Source of the DNA: Cupriavidus campinensis
Lineage (GTDB): Bacteria; Pseudomonadota; Gammaproteobacteria; Burkholderiales; Burkholderiaceae
Reading direction: 5' to 3'
NCBI RefSeq assembly: GCF_905397395.1
Contig: NZ_CAJPVH010000042.1
Coordinates: 1-52,322, forward strand
DNA length: 52,322 bases
Position numbers and translations under genes: made by a program. The notes below the pieces were generated by a model. The model was not told the DNA's origin. It saw nothing but the letters and a program-made list of their open reading frames with translations, and searched no databases. Below are positions 10,932 to 18,884 of the stretch, one piece after another; position 1 is the first letter of the stretch; every line of letters starts with the position of its first letter.

Positions 10932-11078
10932 GGTGCAAAACCTGCGAAAGATACCACGCCCCCGCCAGGCGAGCAGACCGTGTAACGCTTACCAATCATT
11001 GCCGCTGTCTGTTTCCAAGCTGTAACAGCACCTGACGCGTCGCAACGCCATGCGGCCCCGACCTTACTTCATGATCGA

Positions 11079-11091
11079 AACGAGAATCGTT
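11079..11091. promoter_or_regulatory. Fur-box-like palindrome
   Basis: AACGA-GAA-TCGTT is a perfect 5-bp palindrome whose core matches the GAGAATCNTT heart of many proteobacterial Fur boxes. It is about 150 bases upstream of the MFS gene. Only the core matches, so Fur binding is tentative. Confidence 0.3.
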
Positions 11092-11998
11092 GATTTGGGG
11101 GTCTAGTTTCACAATTGAAACGTTTTTGCCCAGCGGCCATTTTTGGCGATTTTCGGTCCACCCTTAGGTCACGAGGATGAGGCCACGTGACGGAGGCAAT
11201 CCTTCTGCGATTGGCCTCGCCCAAACGGACGATCCGCATACCCCCGCCGGGGCGCACTCTCGGGCGGTCCCAACGCATCGCCGACTGTTTCGGTGTACCG
11301 CGTTTCAGTTAGGTGTGTCCCCCATACCGCCAGCCCATAAGGATGATGGCCACCGAATATGACGTAATCGGCGCTTCATAAATGGTACGTTTTTGGCCAC
11401 TTGCGCTTCTACGCCTTTCGGCGGGGCCCAGAGCAGGCTGGTGCCAGGTATTCGGTACATTCCCGTCCGAATATAGGAACTGCACTGCCTATATCGCGCA
11501 AAAACCCGCAACCGAGTGCATGAGCCGACTCGTAACCGCCGAGAAACATTTGGTTACATCGTCTCGCAAACGACGCATTGGCAAACCCCCACCCCTATAA
11601 AAATCAACGACTTAGCCTCCGTGGCACGTTCGTCGCTGGATGTGTCGCAACCACGGAACGCCAGGCCAACCGGCAAAGACAGGGGCCAGGCGGATCCAGA
11701 GAACAAGTGGGAACGGGGGCGGCGATGACGCGAGTCAGCGCCCAGGGAGGAAAAAGCGACCGGCCAGCTGCATGGCCGGTCCGGCCCAGCGGCACGCCGC
11801 GAAGCCTCGCAGTCTTGCAGCATTTCAGGCGCGTCTCGGTCCCTGGAGAAGTTCGGACCGGTACGCGGCACCCGCCCAGGATGCATGCCGCAGGGAGTGG
11901 CCATGCATCGGGTGACAAGCGCTAGACCGGCCTTGCCGGGCGTGCGCAAGCCTGAGCCAGGTGGAATCGGAAAGATGTCACGACAGTGCAGCTTTTTC

Positions 11999-12061
11999 GG
12001 TTTGGCCTCGGTCGGCAGTTCGGCCGAAACCTTGTGCCCGATCTCCAGCGGGCGCTTTTTT
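11999..12061 (+). promoter_or_regulatory. Tandem hairpins in the flp leader, second one terminator-like
   Basis: The first hairpin pairs GGTTTGGCC-type bases (from about 12000) with GGCCGAAACC (ending about 12030). The second pairs GCCCG at 12036 with CGGGC at 12049 and is followed by GC and six T (12056-12061), which looks like an intrinsic terminator. The flp start codon is only 31 bases further on. Either a transcript from upstream ends here and flp has its own nearby promoter, or the pair works as an attenuator. No known riboswitch consensus was recognised. Confidence 0.45.
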
Positions 12062-12092
12062 CCCCACCAACCGTGAAGTGAAGGAGAAAGAC

Positions 12093-12272
12093 ATGTCCAC
12101 CATGTTCGATGGCATCAAGCGTTTCGTTCGTGAAGAAGACGGCGCAGCCGGTGTGGAGTACGCCCTGCTGCTGGCCTTCGTGGCCCTCGTGATGGTGACC
12201 TATGGCACCACCGTGAAGACCGCCGTCGGCACCATCTGGAATTCGATCGCCACCGCGCTCTCCGCGGCCTGA
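12093..12272 (+). CDS. flp: Flp-type pilin
   Basis: A 59-residue pilin precursor: a short charged leader (MSTMFDGIKRFVREEDG), then a hydrophobic stretch with the Flp motif (AAGVEYALLLAFVALVMVTYG). Cleavage by the prepilin peptidase should occur after the Gly before AAGVEYALLLAF, and the +5 Glu and adjacent Tyr of Flp pilins are present. AAGGAG lies 8-9 bases before the ATG. It is the major subunit of the Tad pilus and the first gene of the locus. The frame is open upstream across the leader hairpins, but that part is not coding. Confidence 0.95.
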   Translation: MSTMFDGIKRFVREEDGAAGVEYALLLAFVALVMVTYGTTVKTAVGTIWNSIATALSAA

Positions 12273-12288
12273 ACGACTTCCGGTACCC

Positions 12289-12323
12289 CCGGACCGGGCT
12301 CCGCGCCATGGGCCCCGGTCCGG
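12289..12323 (+). terminator. Hairpin downstream of flp
   Basis: A perfect 10-bp stem (CCGGACCGGG with CCCGGTCCGG) starts 16 bases after the flp stop, with no T-run after it. A partial terminator or RNA-stabilising element would let flp mRNA exceed that of the downstream assembly genes. This is inference from position. Confidence 0.45.
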
Positions 12324-12378
12324 CCAGATTCCTGACATGCCGATCGCATCGATCGCACCGATCCACGGGAAGGCCGCC

Positions 12379-12843
12379 ATGTTCTCCGTTGCCGCAGCCG
12401 CCAATCTGAGCCTCGTCGCCATGGTGATCGTCGCTGCCGTGAGCGATGTCCGCTCGCGCCGCATCCCGAACTGGCTCGTGGCCGCCGGACTGGCCCTGGC
12501 CCTGGTGGCGCAGGTCGCCACCCACGGCCCGGCGGACGGCGCCCTGGTCTGGATCGGCGGGGCCGCCACCGGCGCGGTCATGCTGCTCGCGGTCTACCTG
12601 ATGGGCGGCATGGGCGCCGGCGACGTGAAGCTGATGGGGGCCGTGGGGGCCTTCATGGGCGTGGCGGGCGCCGCGCATGTGGCCGTGGTCGGCTTCCTGG
12701 CCGGCGGCGCGCTGGCCATCGCCGCCCTGCTGCTGCGCCGCATCGCCGCGGCGCGCCGGGCCGCCGCACGCAAGCCCGTCCGGCTGCCGTATGGCCTGGC
12801 CATCGCCACGGCCACGCTGCTGGTGAAGTGGGAGCTGTTCTGA
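12379..12843 (+). CDS. cpaA: Prepilin peptidase, CpaA/TadV type
   Basis: A roughly 154-residue A24-family aspartic peptidase with several membrane helices. The two catalytic aspartates are visible in AAVSDVRSRRIPNW and MGGMGAGDVKLMG. It lacks the N-terminal methylase-like part of PilD, as expected of the CpaA/TadV subgroup. It should cut the Flp leader at the inner membrane. I prefer the ATG at 12379 because GGGAAGG lies just upstream; the frame also has an ATG at 12337 giving 168 residues. Confidence 0.92.
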   Translation: MFSVAAAANLSLVAMVIVAAVSDVRSRRIPNWLVAAGLALALVAQVATHGPADGALVWIGGAATGAVMLLAVYLMGGMGAGDVKLMGAVGAFMGVAGAAHVAVVGFLAGGALAIAALLLRRIAAARRAAARKPVRLPYGLAIATATLLVKWELF

Positions 12844-13176
12844 ACAACACGGAGACGGCGCGCCTCCGGCTTGCGCGCCACTAACGAGAAGGTCCCGATG
12901 CCGTGACAACAGGGACCAGGAACGGGGGAATCGCCATGCACCACAGCAGCCGCATGCATGCGCCACATGGAGACGCCAGGCCCTGCGCCTCGGCACACCG
13001 CCACGGGTCCGGGTCGCGCCCAGGCCACCACATGACAGCCGCCGGCGGCCAGGATGCCGCCCGCCGGCCCGGACGCCACCGCGCCGCCAGACGCACCGGA
13101 CGCCCCGCCATTCCCGCCACGTGCCCGCGCATCCTGGCACATCGCACCATCTTCTTCTGAGCAAGAGGAGCCGAAA
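12844..13176. other. Gap between cpaA and cpaB with two hairpins
   Basis: 333 bases without a credible gene; an 85-codon frame here is rich in His, Arg and Gly and has no family look. Two perfect inverted repeats stand close to the cpaA stop: GGCGCGC/GCGCGCC at 12857-12879 (9-base loop) and GGTCCC/GGGACC at 12891-12917 (15-base loop). They could end or pause transcription. No clear promoter is seen before cpaB. Confidence 0.4.
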
Positions 13177-14022
13177 ATGAAGAACCTGCGCATCCTGTTC
13201 ATGCTGCTGATCGCCACCGTCGCGGGGCTCAGCGCCGTCATGCTCGCGTCCCGCTGGCTGCTGCAGCAAGGCAGCAACGGCATCACCAAGGTGGCCGTGG
13301 CGGCCGCCGACATCAGCCTGGGCCAGCAGATCACCCCCGAGGCCGTGAAGCTGGTGGACTGGCCCGCCGCCAGCCTGCCGCCCGGCGTGGTCCAGGACGC
13401 CGCCTCGCTCGCCGGCCGCGTCACCAAGGCCAGCCTCTCGCGCGGCGAGCCGGTGCTGGAGTCCAAGCTGACGCCGGTGGGCACCAAGGGCGGCCTCTCG
13501 GCGGTCATCGCCAACGGCAAGCGCGCCATCACCGTGCGTGTGAACGACGTGGTCGGCGTGGCCGGCTTCGCCCTGCCAGGCAGCTTCGTCGACATCATCG
13601 TCAACACGCAGAAGGACAAGCAGGACGGCAAGGCCAGCGCGGAGCGCACCGACCAGTCGATCTCGAAGATCGTGCTGGAGAAGATCCTGGTGCTGGCCGT
13701 GGCCCAGGAGGTGAACCGCGACGAGACCAAGCCGAAGGTGGTGAACGCGGTCACGCTGGAAGTGTCGCCCGACGAGGCCGAGAAGCTCGACCTGGCACGC
13801 AGCGTGGGCTCGCTCTCGCTGGTGCTGCGCAACCAGATGGACCCGCGCCCGGCCGAGACCGCCGGCGCCACCAAGCATTCCCTCCTCAAGGAACCCGTGA
13901 TCGCGGCGGCCGCCCCCGTGACCCGGACAGTACAGGTGGTGCGGCGCGTGGCGGAGAAAACCTTCTCCGGTACCTGCATCGGCGTCATCAGCGGCAACCA
14001 GCACAACCAGGAATGCTTTTGA
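13177..14022 (+). CDS. cpaB: CpaB/RcpC, Flp pilus assembly protein
   Basis: A 281-residue protein with an N-terminal membrane segment (about residues 5-25) and an SAF-like domain (VAVAAADISLGQQITPEAVKLVDWPAASLPPGVV, then SRGEPVLESKLTP). A second conserved region follows (GKRAITVRVNDVVGVAGFALPGSFVDIIVN). It is the periplasmic partner of the secretin. The start is set by AAGAGGAG before the ATG; the frame is open about 41 codons further upstream without a ribosome site. Length is normal for CpaB. Confidence 0.94.
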   Translation: MKNLRILFMLLIATVAGLSAVMLASRWLLQQGSNGITKVAVAAADISLGQQITPEAVKLVDWPAASLPPGVVQDAASLAGRVTKASLSRGEPVLESKLTPVGTKGGLSAVIANGKRAITVRVNDVVGVAGFALPGSFVDIIVNTQKDKQDGKASAERTDQSISKIVLEKILVLAVAQEVNRDETKPKVVNAVTLEVSPDEAEKLDLARSVGSLSLVLRNQMDPRPAETAGATKHSLLKEPVIAAAAPVTRTVQVVRRVAEKTFSGTCIGVISGNQHNQECF

Positions 14023-14103
14023 ACCACGGCTCACGCGTCTGAGAAAGGCAGGCCCACGCGGTAACTGCCCGCAATGACTGCGCGAACCCACCGGGGGAAC
14101 ATC

Positions 14104-15858
14104 ATGGATCGCATCACCACGCATCAAGGCGCAGCGCGCCGTATCGCCCCGCAACTGCAGGCCACCGTGCTCGCATTGACGGCTTTGTGCATGTTGTGGG
14201 GCACGCCTGCCCGGGGGCAGGCTGGCATGGAGGCGGCGATGGCCACGGCCAACGCCGCCGGCCCCGCCCGGCCGGTTCGCCTCGCGGCCGTTGGGAACAT
14301 GCAGGGCAACATGCAGGGCAACATGCAGGGCAGTGTCCAGGGAGGGGTCGCCGCCGCGGCGGCCGCGCCGCGGGACACCGCGCCGGCACGCGGACCGAAC
14401 TGCGTCGGCGCCATGCGCGAACGGCGCGAGGTGCAGGTGCCGGTTGGCAAATCGACGATGATCGAGATGCCGGAGGCGGTCAAGGCCCGCTCGCTCGGCA
14501 ACCCCAACGTGGCGCAGGCGATGCTGGTCTCCCCGCAGACGCTCTACGTGCTGGGCCAGGAAGTGGGCACCACCAATATGATCGTGCAGGGTCGCAGCGG
14601 CTCGTGCAGCGTGATCGACCTGGTGGTCGGCGCCGATCCCGGCGGGCTCCAGGCCACCCTGCGCGACCTGCTGCCCGACGCAGGCCGCGTGCGGGTCTCG
14701 TCCGCCGCAGACAGCCTGGTGCTGACCGGCACGGTGAAAGACTCGGTGCAGGCGCAGAAGGTGCTGGACATCGCCAACGCCTTCGTCATGCGCCAGACGC
14801 GCGGCCCGGCGCAGAACCCGCAGGGCGCGGCCCAGGGCCAGCAGCAGAACGGGACCATGTCCAGCAATTCCGCCAACAACGGCATGCCGGTGCGCAGCCC
14901 GCGCATCATCAACATGCTGGTGGTGGAAGCGCCGCAGCAGGTGATGCTCGAAGTGAAGGTGGCCGAGGTCTCCAAGAGCCTGATCGACCAGATGGGCTCC
15001 GCCGCGAACCTGAACGCCGCGTTCGGCAGCTGGAGCTTCGGGCTGCTGGCCAACTTCCTCTCGGGGGCGCCGGACCTGCTCTCCTTCAGCAAGGCCAACA
15101 ACCTGCCGCTCCAGTTCGCGATCGACGCGCAGAAAGGCGACGGGCTGGTGAAGATCCTGGCCGAGCCGAACCTGATGGCGATCAGCGGGCAGGAGGCGAG
15201 CTTCCTGGCCGGCGGCAAGGTGTTCATCCCGGTGCCGCAGAGCTTTGGCGGCACGGGCACCACCATCATCCTGCAGGAGGAAACCTTCGGCGTCGGGCTG
15301 AAGTTCACGCCGACGGTGATGGAGAACGGCCGCATCAACCTCAAGGTGGCACCGGAGGTGTCCGAGCTCTCGCCGACCGGGGTGGCGCTGACCGCGCCGA
15401 ACGTGTCGGGCACGTCGATCCTGCCGCTGATCAACACGCGGCGGGCCTCCACCACGCTGCAGGTCTACGACGGCCAGAGCTTCGCCATCGGCGGGCTGAT
15501 CAAGAACAACATCACGGGCAGCCTCAAGGCGCTGCCGGGCGTGGGCGAACTGCCGGTGGTGGGCACGCTGATGCGCAGCACCAACTTCCAGCAGGACCGC
15601 ACCGAGCTGGTGTTCGTGGTCACGCCGCGCCTGGTGAAGCCGCTGCCGGCCAACTACCCGCTGCCGACCGACACCTTCGGGCCGACCACCCCGGGCGAGG
15701 TCTACCTGAACGGCAACATGGAAGGCCACCCCGCGCGCCCGGCCCCCGCCGCGCTGCCCGCCCCTGCCGTGCCTGCTGCAGCCCCGCTGACGGCCCCATC
15801 CGCCGCGCCCACCACCAGCGTGCCCGTCCCCGCCGCCGCAGACGCCGCCGGCGAATAA
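14104..15858 (+). CDS. cpaC: CpaC/RcpA, Tad secretin
   Basis: A 584-residue outer-membrane secretin. A signal-like segment at about residues 18-38 is followed by a low-complexity region with three NMQG units. Then come the pilus-biogenesis N-domain (REVQVPVGKSTMIEMPEAVKARSLGNPNVAQAML), a BON-like module (ADSLVLTGTVKDSVQAQKVLDIA) and the secretin core, with VLAEPNL-type ILAEPNLMAISGQEASFLAGG and VGELPVVGTLMRSTNFQQDRTELVFVVTPRLVKP. It ends in a Pro/Ala-rich tail. It forms the pore for the Flp fibre, with CpaB and the next lipoprotein. Start chosen at MDRITTHQ with GGGGGAA upstream. Confidence 0.95.
   Translation: MDRITTHQGAARRIAPQLQATVLALTALCMLWGTPARGQAGMEAAMATANAAGPARPVRLAAVGNMQGNMQGNMQGSVQGGVAAAAAAPRDTAPARGPNCVGAMRERREVQVPVGKSTMIEMPEAVKARSLGNPNVAQAMLVSPQTLYVLGQEVGTTNMIVQGRSGSCSVIDLVVGADPGGLQATLRDLLPDAGRVRVSSAADSLVLTGTVKDSVQAQKVLDIANAFVMRQTRGPAQNPQGAAQGQQQNGTMSSNSANNGMPVRSPRIINMLVVEAPQQVMLEVKVAEVSKSLIDQMGSAANLNAAFGSWSFGLLANFLSGAPDLLSFSKANNLPLQFAIDAQKGDGLVKILAEPNLMAISGQEASFLAGGKVFIPVPQSFGGTGTTIILQEETFGVGLKFTPTVMENGRINLKVAPEVSELSPTGVALTAPNVSGTSILPLINTRRASTTLQVYDGQSFAIGGLIKNNITGSLKALPGVGELPVVGTLMRSTNFQQDRTELVFVVTPRLVKPLPANYPLPTDTFGPTTPGEVYLNGNMEGHPARPAPAALPAPAVPAAAPLTAPSAAPTTSVPVPAAADAAGE
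14296..14331 (+). repeat. Three tandem 12-base repeats inside cpaC
   Basis: Three perfect copies of AACATGCAGGGC, then a degenerate fourth. They encode NMQG repeats in the non-conserved stretch after the signal sequence. The unit is a multiple of three, so copy-number change would keep the frame. Confidence 0.85.
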
Positions 15859-15884
15859 GCGCAGACCCGAACCAGGAGCACATC

Positions 15885-16196
15885 ATGACGACCAACTTCC
15901 TTCGCCCCGCTGCGCTCGTGGCCCTGCTCGGCACCGTCGCGGGTCTCTCGGGCTGCATGGCCACCACGCCGATGTACGACCAGCAGTTCGGCGACGCCGT
16001 GCGCACCCTGCGGGCGATGCAGATCCTGAACCCCGATGCCTCGAACAACACCGACCCCGTGACAGGCATCGACGGCCGCGCCGCCACGGCGGCGATGGAC
16101 CGCTACGGCACCCAGTTCCGCACGCCGCAGTCAGACGCCAACGCCTTCACGATCGGCGTGGGCGCCTCCAGCGGTCTCAACAACATGGGACGGTAG
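15885..16196 (+). CDS. Small lipoprotein of the Tad locus
   Basis: A 103-residue predicted outer-membrane lipoprotein: N-terminal signal with lipobox LSGC (C24), then a short mature part (MYDQQFGDAVRTLRAMQILNPDASNNTDPVTGIDGRAATAAMDRYGTQFRTP). It has AGGAG before the ATG and lies 26 bases after cpaC. The position, size and lipobox suggest it takes the place of CpaD/RcpB beside the secretin. The motif DGRAATAAMDRY resembles other small pilus-locus lipoproteins of Burkholderiales. A pilotin or secretin-stabilising role is inferred. Confidence 0.85.
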   Translation: MTTNFLRPAALVALLGTVAGLSGCMATTPMYDQQFGDAVRTLRAMQILNPDASNNTDPVTGIDGRAATAAMDRYGTQFRTPQSDANAFTIGVGASSGLNNMGR

Positions 16197-16235
16197 GCCG
16201 CACGGCCGCCGCACGCTGTCTCCAGGAGTGAAGCC

Positions 16236-17429
16236 ATGGCAAAGATCGCCGTAGTATCCGCCGACGAAGCGCACCTGCATTACGTGGCGGGACTGATCGC
16301 CCAGAGCGCCAACCACGTGGTACAGCGCGTGCGGGCCGCGCCGGCCGTCGCGCTGGCCGACCCCGCGCTCACGCTCGGCACCGACCTGCTGATCGTGGAT
16401 GCGCCCGAGGTCGGCGCGGACGACATCGTCCAACTGCGCCGCATCACCACCGAGCACCCGGAAACGCTGTGCATGCTGCTGACCGCGCACCCGTCCGCCG
16501 ACCTGCTGATGCGGGCCATGCGCGCCGGCGTGCAGGGCGTGCTGCCGTGGCCGCCCGAGGCCCAGGAGTTCCGCGACGAACTCCAGCGCTGCACCAGCCA
16601 CGCGCTCAGCAATGGCCGCGCCGAGGGTCAGGTGCTGGCCTTCACCGCCTGCAAGGGCGGCAGCGGCACTACCTTCGTGGCGGCCAACTTCGCCCACGTG
16701 ATGGCCACCCGGCACAAGAAGCGCGTGCTGCTGGTGGACCTGAGCCAGCAATATGGCGACGCCGCCTTCCTGATGACCGACCAGACGCCGCCCGCCACGC
16801 TGTCGGACGTCTGCCGCCAGGTAGACCGGCTCGACGCCGCGCTGCTGGACGCCTGCGTGACCCACGTCTGCCCCGGCTTCGACGTAGTGCCAGCCGCCGG
16901 CGACCCGATCAAGGCAGGCGAGATCAAGGCCGCACACCTGGAGCGCATCCTGGCCGTGGCGCGCCAGCAGTACGACGCGGTGGTCTTCGACATCGGCCAG
17001 GACATCAACCCGGCCACCCTCGTGGTGCTGGACCACAGCAACCTGATCTACGCGGTGATGCGCCGCAGCCTGGCCCACCTGCGCGCAGGCCGCCGGCTGT
17101 TCGACCTCTGCCAGTCGCTGAGCTACCACACCGACCGCGTGCGCCTGGTGCTCAACGGCGACGACCGGCACGCCAACATCGCCCAGCGCACGCTGGAAGA
17201 CGCCTTCGGCGTGCGCGTGGCCCATGTGCTGCCGCTCGATGCCGGCCCGGTCCGGGACGCCAGCGAGCAGGGCGTGCCGGTAGCGCAACTGGCGCCGAAC
17301 TGCGCCATCGCCCGCGCGCTGGCCGACATGGCCCGGCAGCTCTATCCCGACACCCAGCCGCGCCGCGACAACCTGCTGCGCAAGCTGTTCGGCCAGAACA
17401 ATCAGGTCCATGCCCCGGCGCGCGCCTGA
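16236..17429 (+). CDS. cpaE: CpaE/TadZ, Tad localisation ATPase-like protein
   Basis: A 397-residue protein with two parts: a receiver-like N-terminal domain (about 1-120) and a MinD/ParA-type domain. The P-loop region reads FTACKGGSGTTFVAANFAHVMA around K140. The second lysine of the canonical deviant Walker A is replaced by Thr, as is common in TadZ proteins. DLSQQYGD and FDIGQDINPATLVVLDHSN are the other nucleotide-site regions. TadZ places the Tad machine at a pole or focus in the cell. It starts 39 bases after the lipoprotein. Confidence 0.93.
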   Translation: MAKIAVVSADEAHLHYVAGLIAQSANHVVQRVRAAPAVALADPALTLGTDLLIVDAPEVGADDIVQLRRITTEHPETLCMLLTAHPSADLLMRAMRAGVQGVLPWPPEAQEFRDELQRCTSHALSNGRAEGQVLAFTACKGGSGTTFVAANFAHVMATRHKKRVLLVDLSQQYGDAAFLMTDQTPPATLSDVCRQVDRLDAALLDACVTHVCPGFDVVPAAGDPIKAGEIKAAHLERILAVARQQYDAVVFDIGQDINPATLVVLDHSNLIYAVMRRSLAHLRAGRRLFDLCQSLSYHTDRVRLVLNGDDRHANIAQRTLEDAFGVRVAHVLPLDAGPVRDASEQGVPVAQLAPNCAIARALADMARQLYPDTQPRRDNLLRKLFGQNNQVHAPARA

Positions 17430-17462
17430 CCGGGCCCGCCACGGCGACACCAGGAGTCCAAG

Positions 17463-18875
17463 ATGTCACTGCGAGAACAACTCTTCCGCCAGGCCGGCGA
17501 AGCCCTGCCCGAGCGCGTGGCGCGCGCCAACGGCGCCGCCGTGCATGGTGCCAACGGCAGCCACGCTGCCAGCGGCACGGCCGGCTCGGGCGCGGTGACG
17601 CCCGCCTACCAGCAACTGGCGCTGGAGATTCACCAGACGCTGGTCGATCGCGTGGAGCTCAGCCGCCTGCAACACATGCCGCCCGAACAGGTCCGACGCG
17701 AGCTGGCGCAGCTGGTGGAGCGGATCATCGAGGAAGGCAACCACCCGGTGAACGAGTCGGAGCGGCGCCGCCTGGTCTCGGACGTCCAGGACGAGATGCT
17801 CGGCTACGGGCCGCTCGAGCCGCTGCTGGCCGACCCCACCATCTCGGACATCCTCGTCAACACCGCCCGCCACGTGTACGTGGAGCGGCGCGGCAAGCTC
17901 GAACTGACCGACGTGACCTTCCTCGATGACGCCCACCTGCTGCGCGTGATCGACAAGATGGTGTCGCGCATGGGCCGCCGCATCGACGAATCGAGCCCGA
18001 TGGTCGATGCGCGCCTGCCGGACGGCTCGCGCATCAACGCCATCATCCCGCCCTCGGCCATCGACGGCCCGCTGCTCTCGATCCGCCGGTTCGCGGTGAA
18101 CCCGCTGCAGGTCAAGGACCTGATCGGCCTGAGCACGCTGACCGACGAGATGGCCCAGCTGCTCGACGCCATGGTGCGTGCCAAGCTCAACATCCTGATC
18201 TCGGGCGGCACCGGCAGCGGCAAGACCACGCTGCTGAACATCCTCTCGGGCTTCATCCCGGCCGACGAGCGTGTGGTGACCATCGAGGACGCGGCGGAAC
18301 TGCAACTGCGCCAGCAGCACGTGCTGCGCCTGGAGACGCGCCCCGCCAACATCGAGGGCCGGGGCGAGATCACCCAGCGTGCGCTGGTCAAGAACGCACT
18401 GCGGATGCGGCCGGACCGGATCATCCTGGGCGAAGTGCGCGGCGCCGAGGCGCTGGACATGCTCCACGCGATGAACACCGGCCACGAAGGCTCGCTGGCC
18501 ACCATCCACGCCAACACGCCGCGCGATGCACTGACGCGGCTCGAGAACATGATCAGCATGGCCGGCCTGGCGCTGCCCACGCGCACCATGCGCCAGCAGA
18601 TCACCTCGGCGCTGTCGGTGGTGGTGCAGGTCTCGCGCCTCACCGATGGGCGCCGCAAGCTCGTCAGCGTGCAGGAGATCACCGGCATGGAGGGCGAGGT
18701 CGTCAACATGCAGGAGATCTTCACCTTCCGCCGCCAGGGCGTGGAGCGCGACGGCCGCATCCGCGGGCACTTCTGCGCCACGGGCGTGCGGCCGAAGTTC
18801 TGCGAGCGGCTCCAGGCCTTCGGCATCCACCTGCCGGAAGCGCTGTTCGACCCCGCCGTGCAGCACGAAGTCTAG
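17463..18875 (+). CDS. cpaF: CpaF/TadA secretion ATPase
   Basis: A 470-residue type II/IV secretion ATPase. Walker A is GGTGSGKTT at residues 248-256; Walker B-like and His-box regions follow ([49 protein letters not shown]). The N-terminal region ([36 protein letters not shown]) is typical of CpaF. It powers Flp assembly from the cytoplasmic side of TadB/TadC. It follows cpaE by 33 bases. Confidence 0.97.
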   Translation: MSLREQLFRQAGEALPERVARANGAAVHGANGSHAASGTAGSGAVTPAYQQLALEIHQTLVDRVELSRLQHMPPEQVRRELAQLVERIIEEGNHPVNESERRRLVSDVQDEMLGYGPLEPLLADPTISDILVNTARHVYVERRGKLELTDVTFLDDAHLLRVIDKMVSRMGRRIDESSPMVDARLPDGSRINAIIPPSAIDGPLLSIRRFAVNPLQVKDLIGLSTLTDEMAQLLDAMVRAKLNILISGGTGSGKTTLLNILSGFIPADERVVTIEDAAELQLRQQHVLRLETRPANIEGRGEITQRALVKNALRMRPDRIILGEVRGAEALDMLHAMNTGHEGSLATIHANTPRDALTRLENMISMAGLALPTRTMRQQITSALSVVVQVSRLTDGRRKLVSVQEITGMEGEVVNMQEIFTFRRQGVERDGRIRGHFCATGVRPKFCERLQAFGIHLPEALFDPAVQHEV

Positions 18876-18884
18876 GAGCGCGCC

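Larger units (their letters stand above)
10932..12092. other. Large intergenic region upstream of the Flp/Tad operon
   Basis: About 1.16 kb with no credible gene; the short open frames overlap each other on both strands and lack family features. Part of it is AT-richer than its surroundings (27 of 60 bases are G or C at 11101-11160). It holds at least five short perfect inverted repeats: AACGA/TCGTT at 11079, GTTTCA/TGAAAC at 11106, GTCACG/CGTGAC at 11168, TATTCGG/CCGAATA at 11449, GTAACC/GGTTAC at 11532. A 13-base near repeat (ACGTTTTTGSCCA) occurs at 11120 and 11387. A weak sigma-54-like TGGCACG-N4-TCGCT lies at 11622-11637. The last 100 bases form the flp leader with two hairpins. Confidence 0.5.

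Noticed and set aside
11622..11637. Sigma-54 promoter for the Tad operon
   Set aside because: One mismatch in the -12 box and about 455 bases from flp, with a terminator-like hairpin between; kept only as a weak note.
11554..11949. Small overlapping frames upstream of flp (115 to 131 codons, both strands)
   Set aside because: They overlap each other in several frames, lack ribosome sites and show no family features.
11940..12060. c-di-GMP or TPP riboswitch before flp
   Set aside because: The diagnostic conserved segments of these classes are not present.
12903..13160. An 85-codon frame between cpaA and cpaB
   Set aside because: Composition dominated by Arg, His and Gly, GTG start without a ribosome site, and no family features.
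12115..15729. A 1204-codon minus-strand frame across the Tad genes
   Set aside because: It lies opposite flp, cpaA, cpaB and cpaC, which are certain. Its composition is His/Arg/Gly-heavy and nonsensical.
16653..16676. Possible broken Walker A in CpaE
   Set aside because: Thr in place of the second Lys is usual in TadZ/CpaE proteins.
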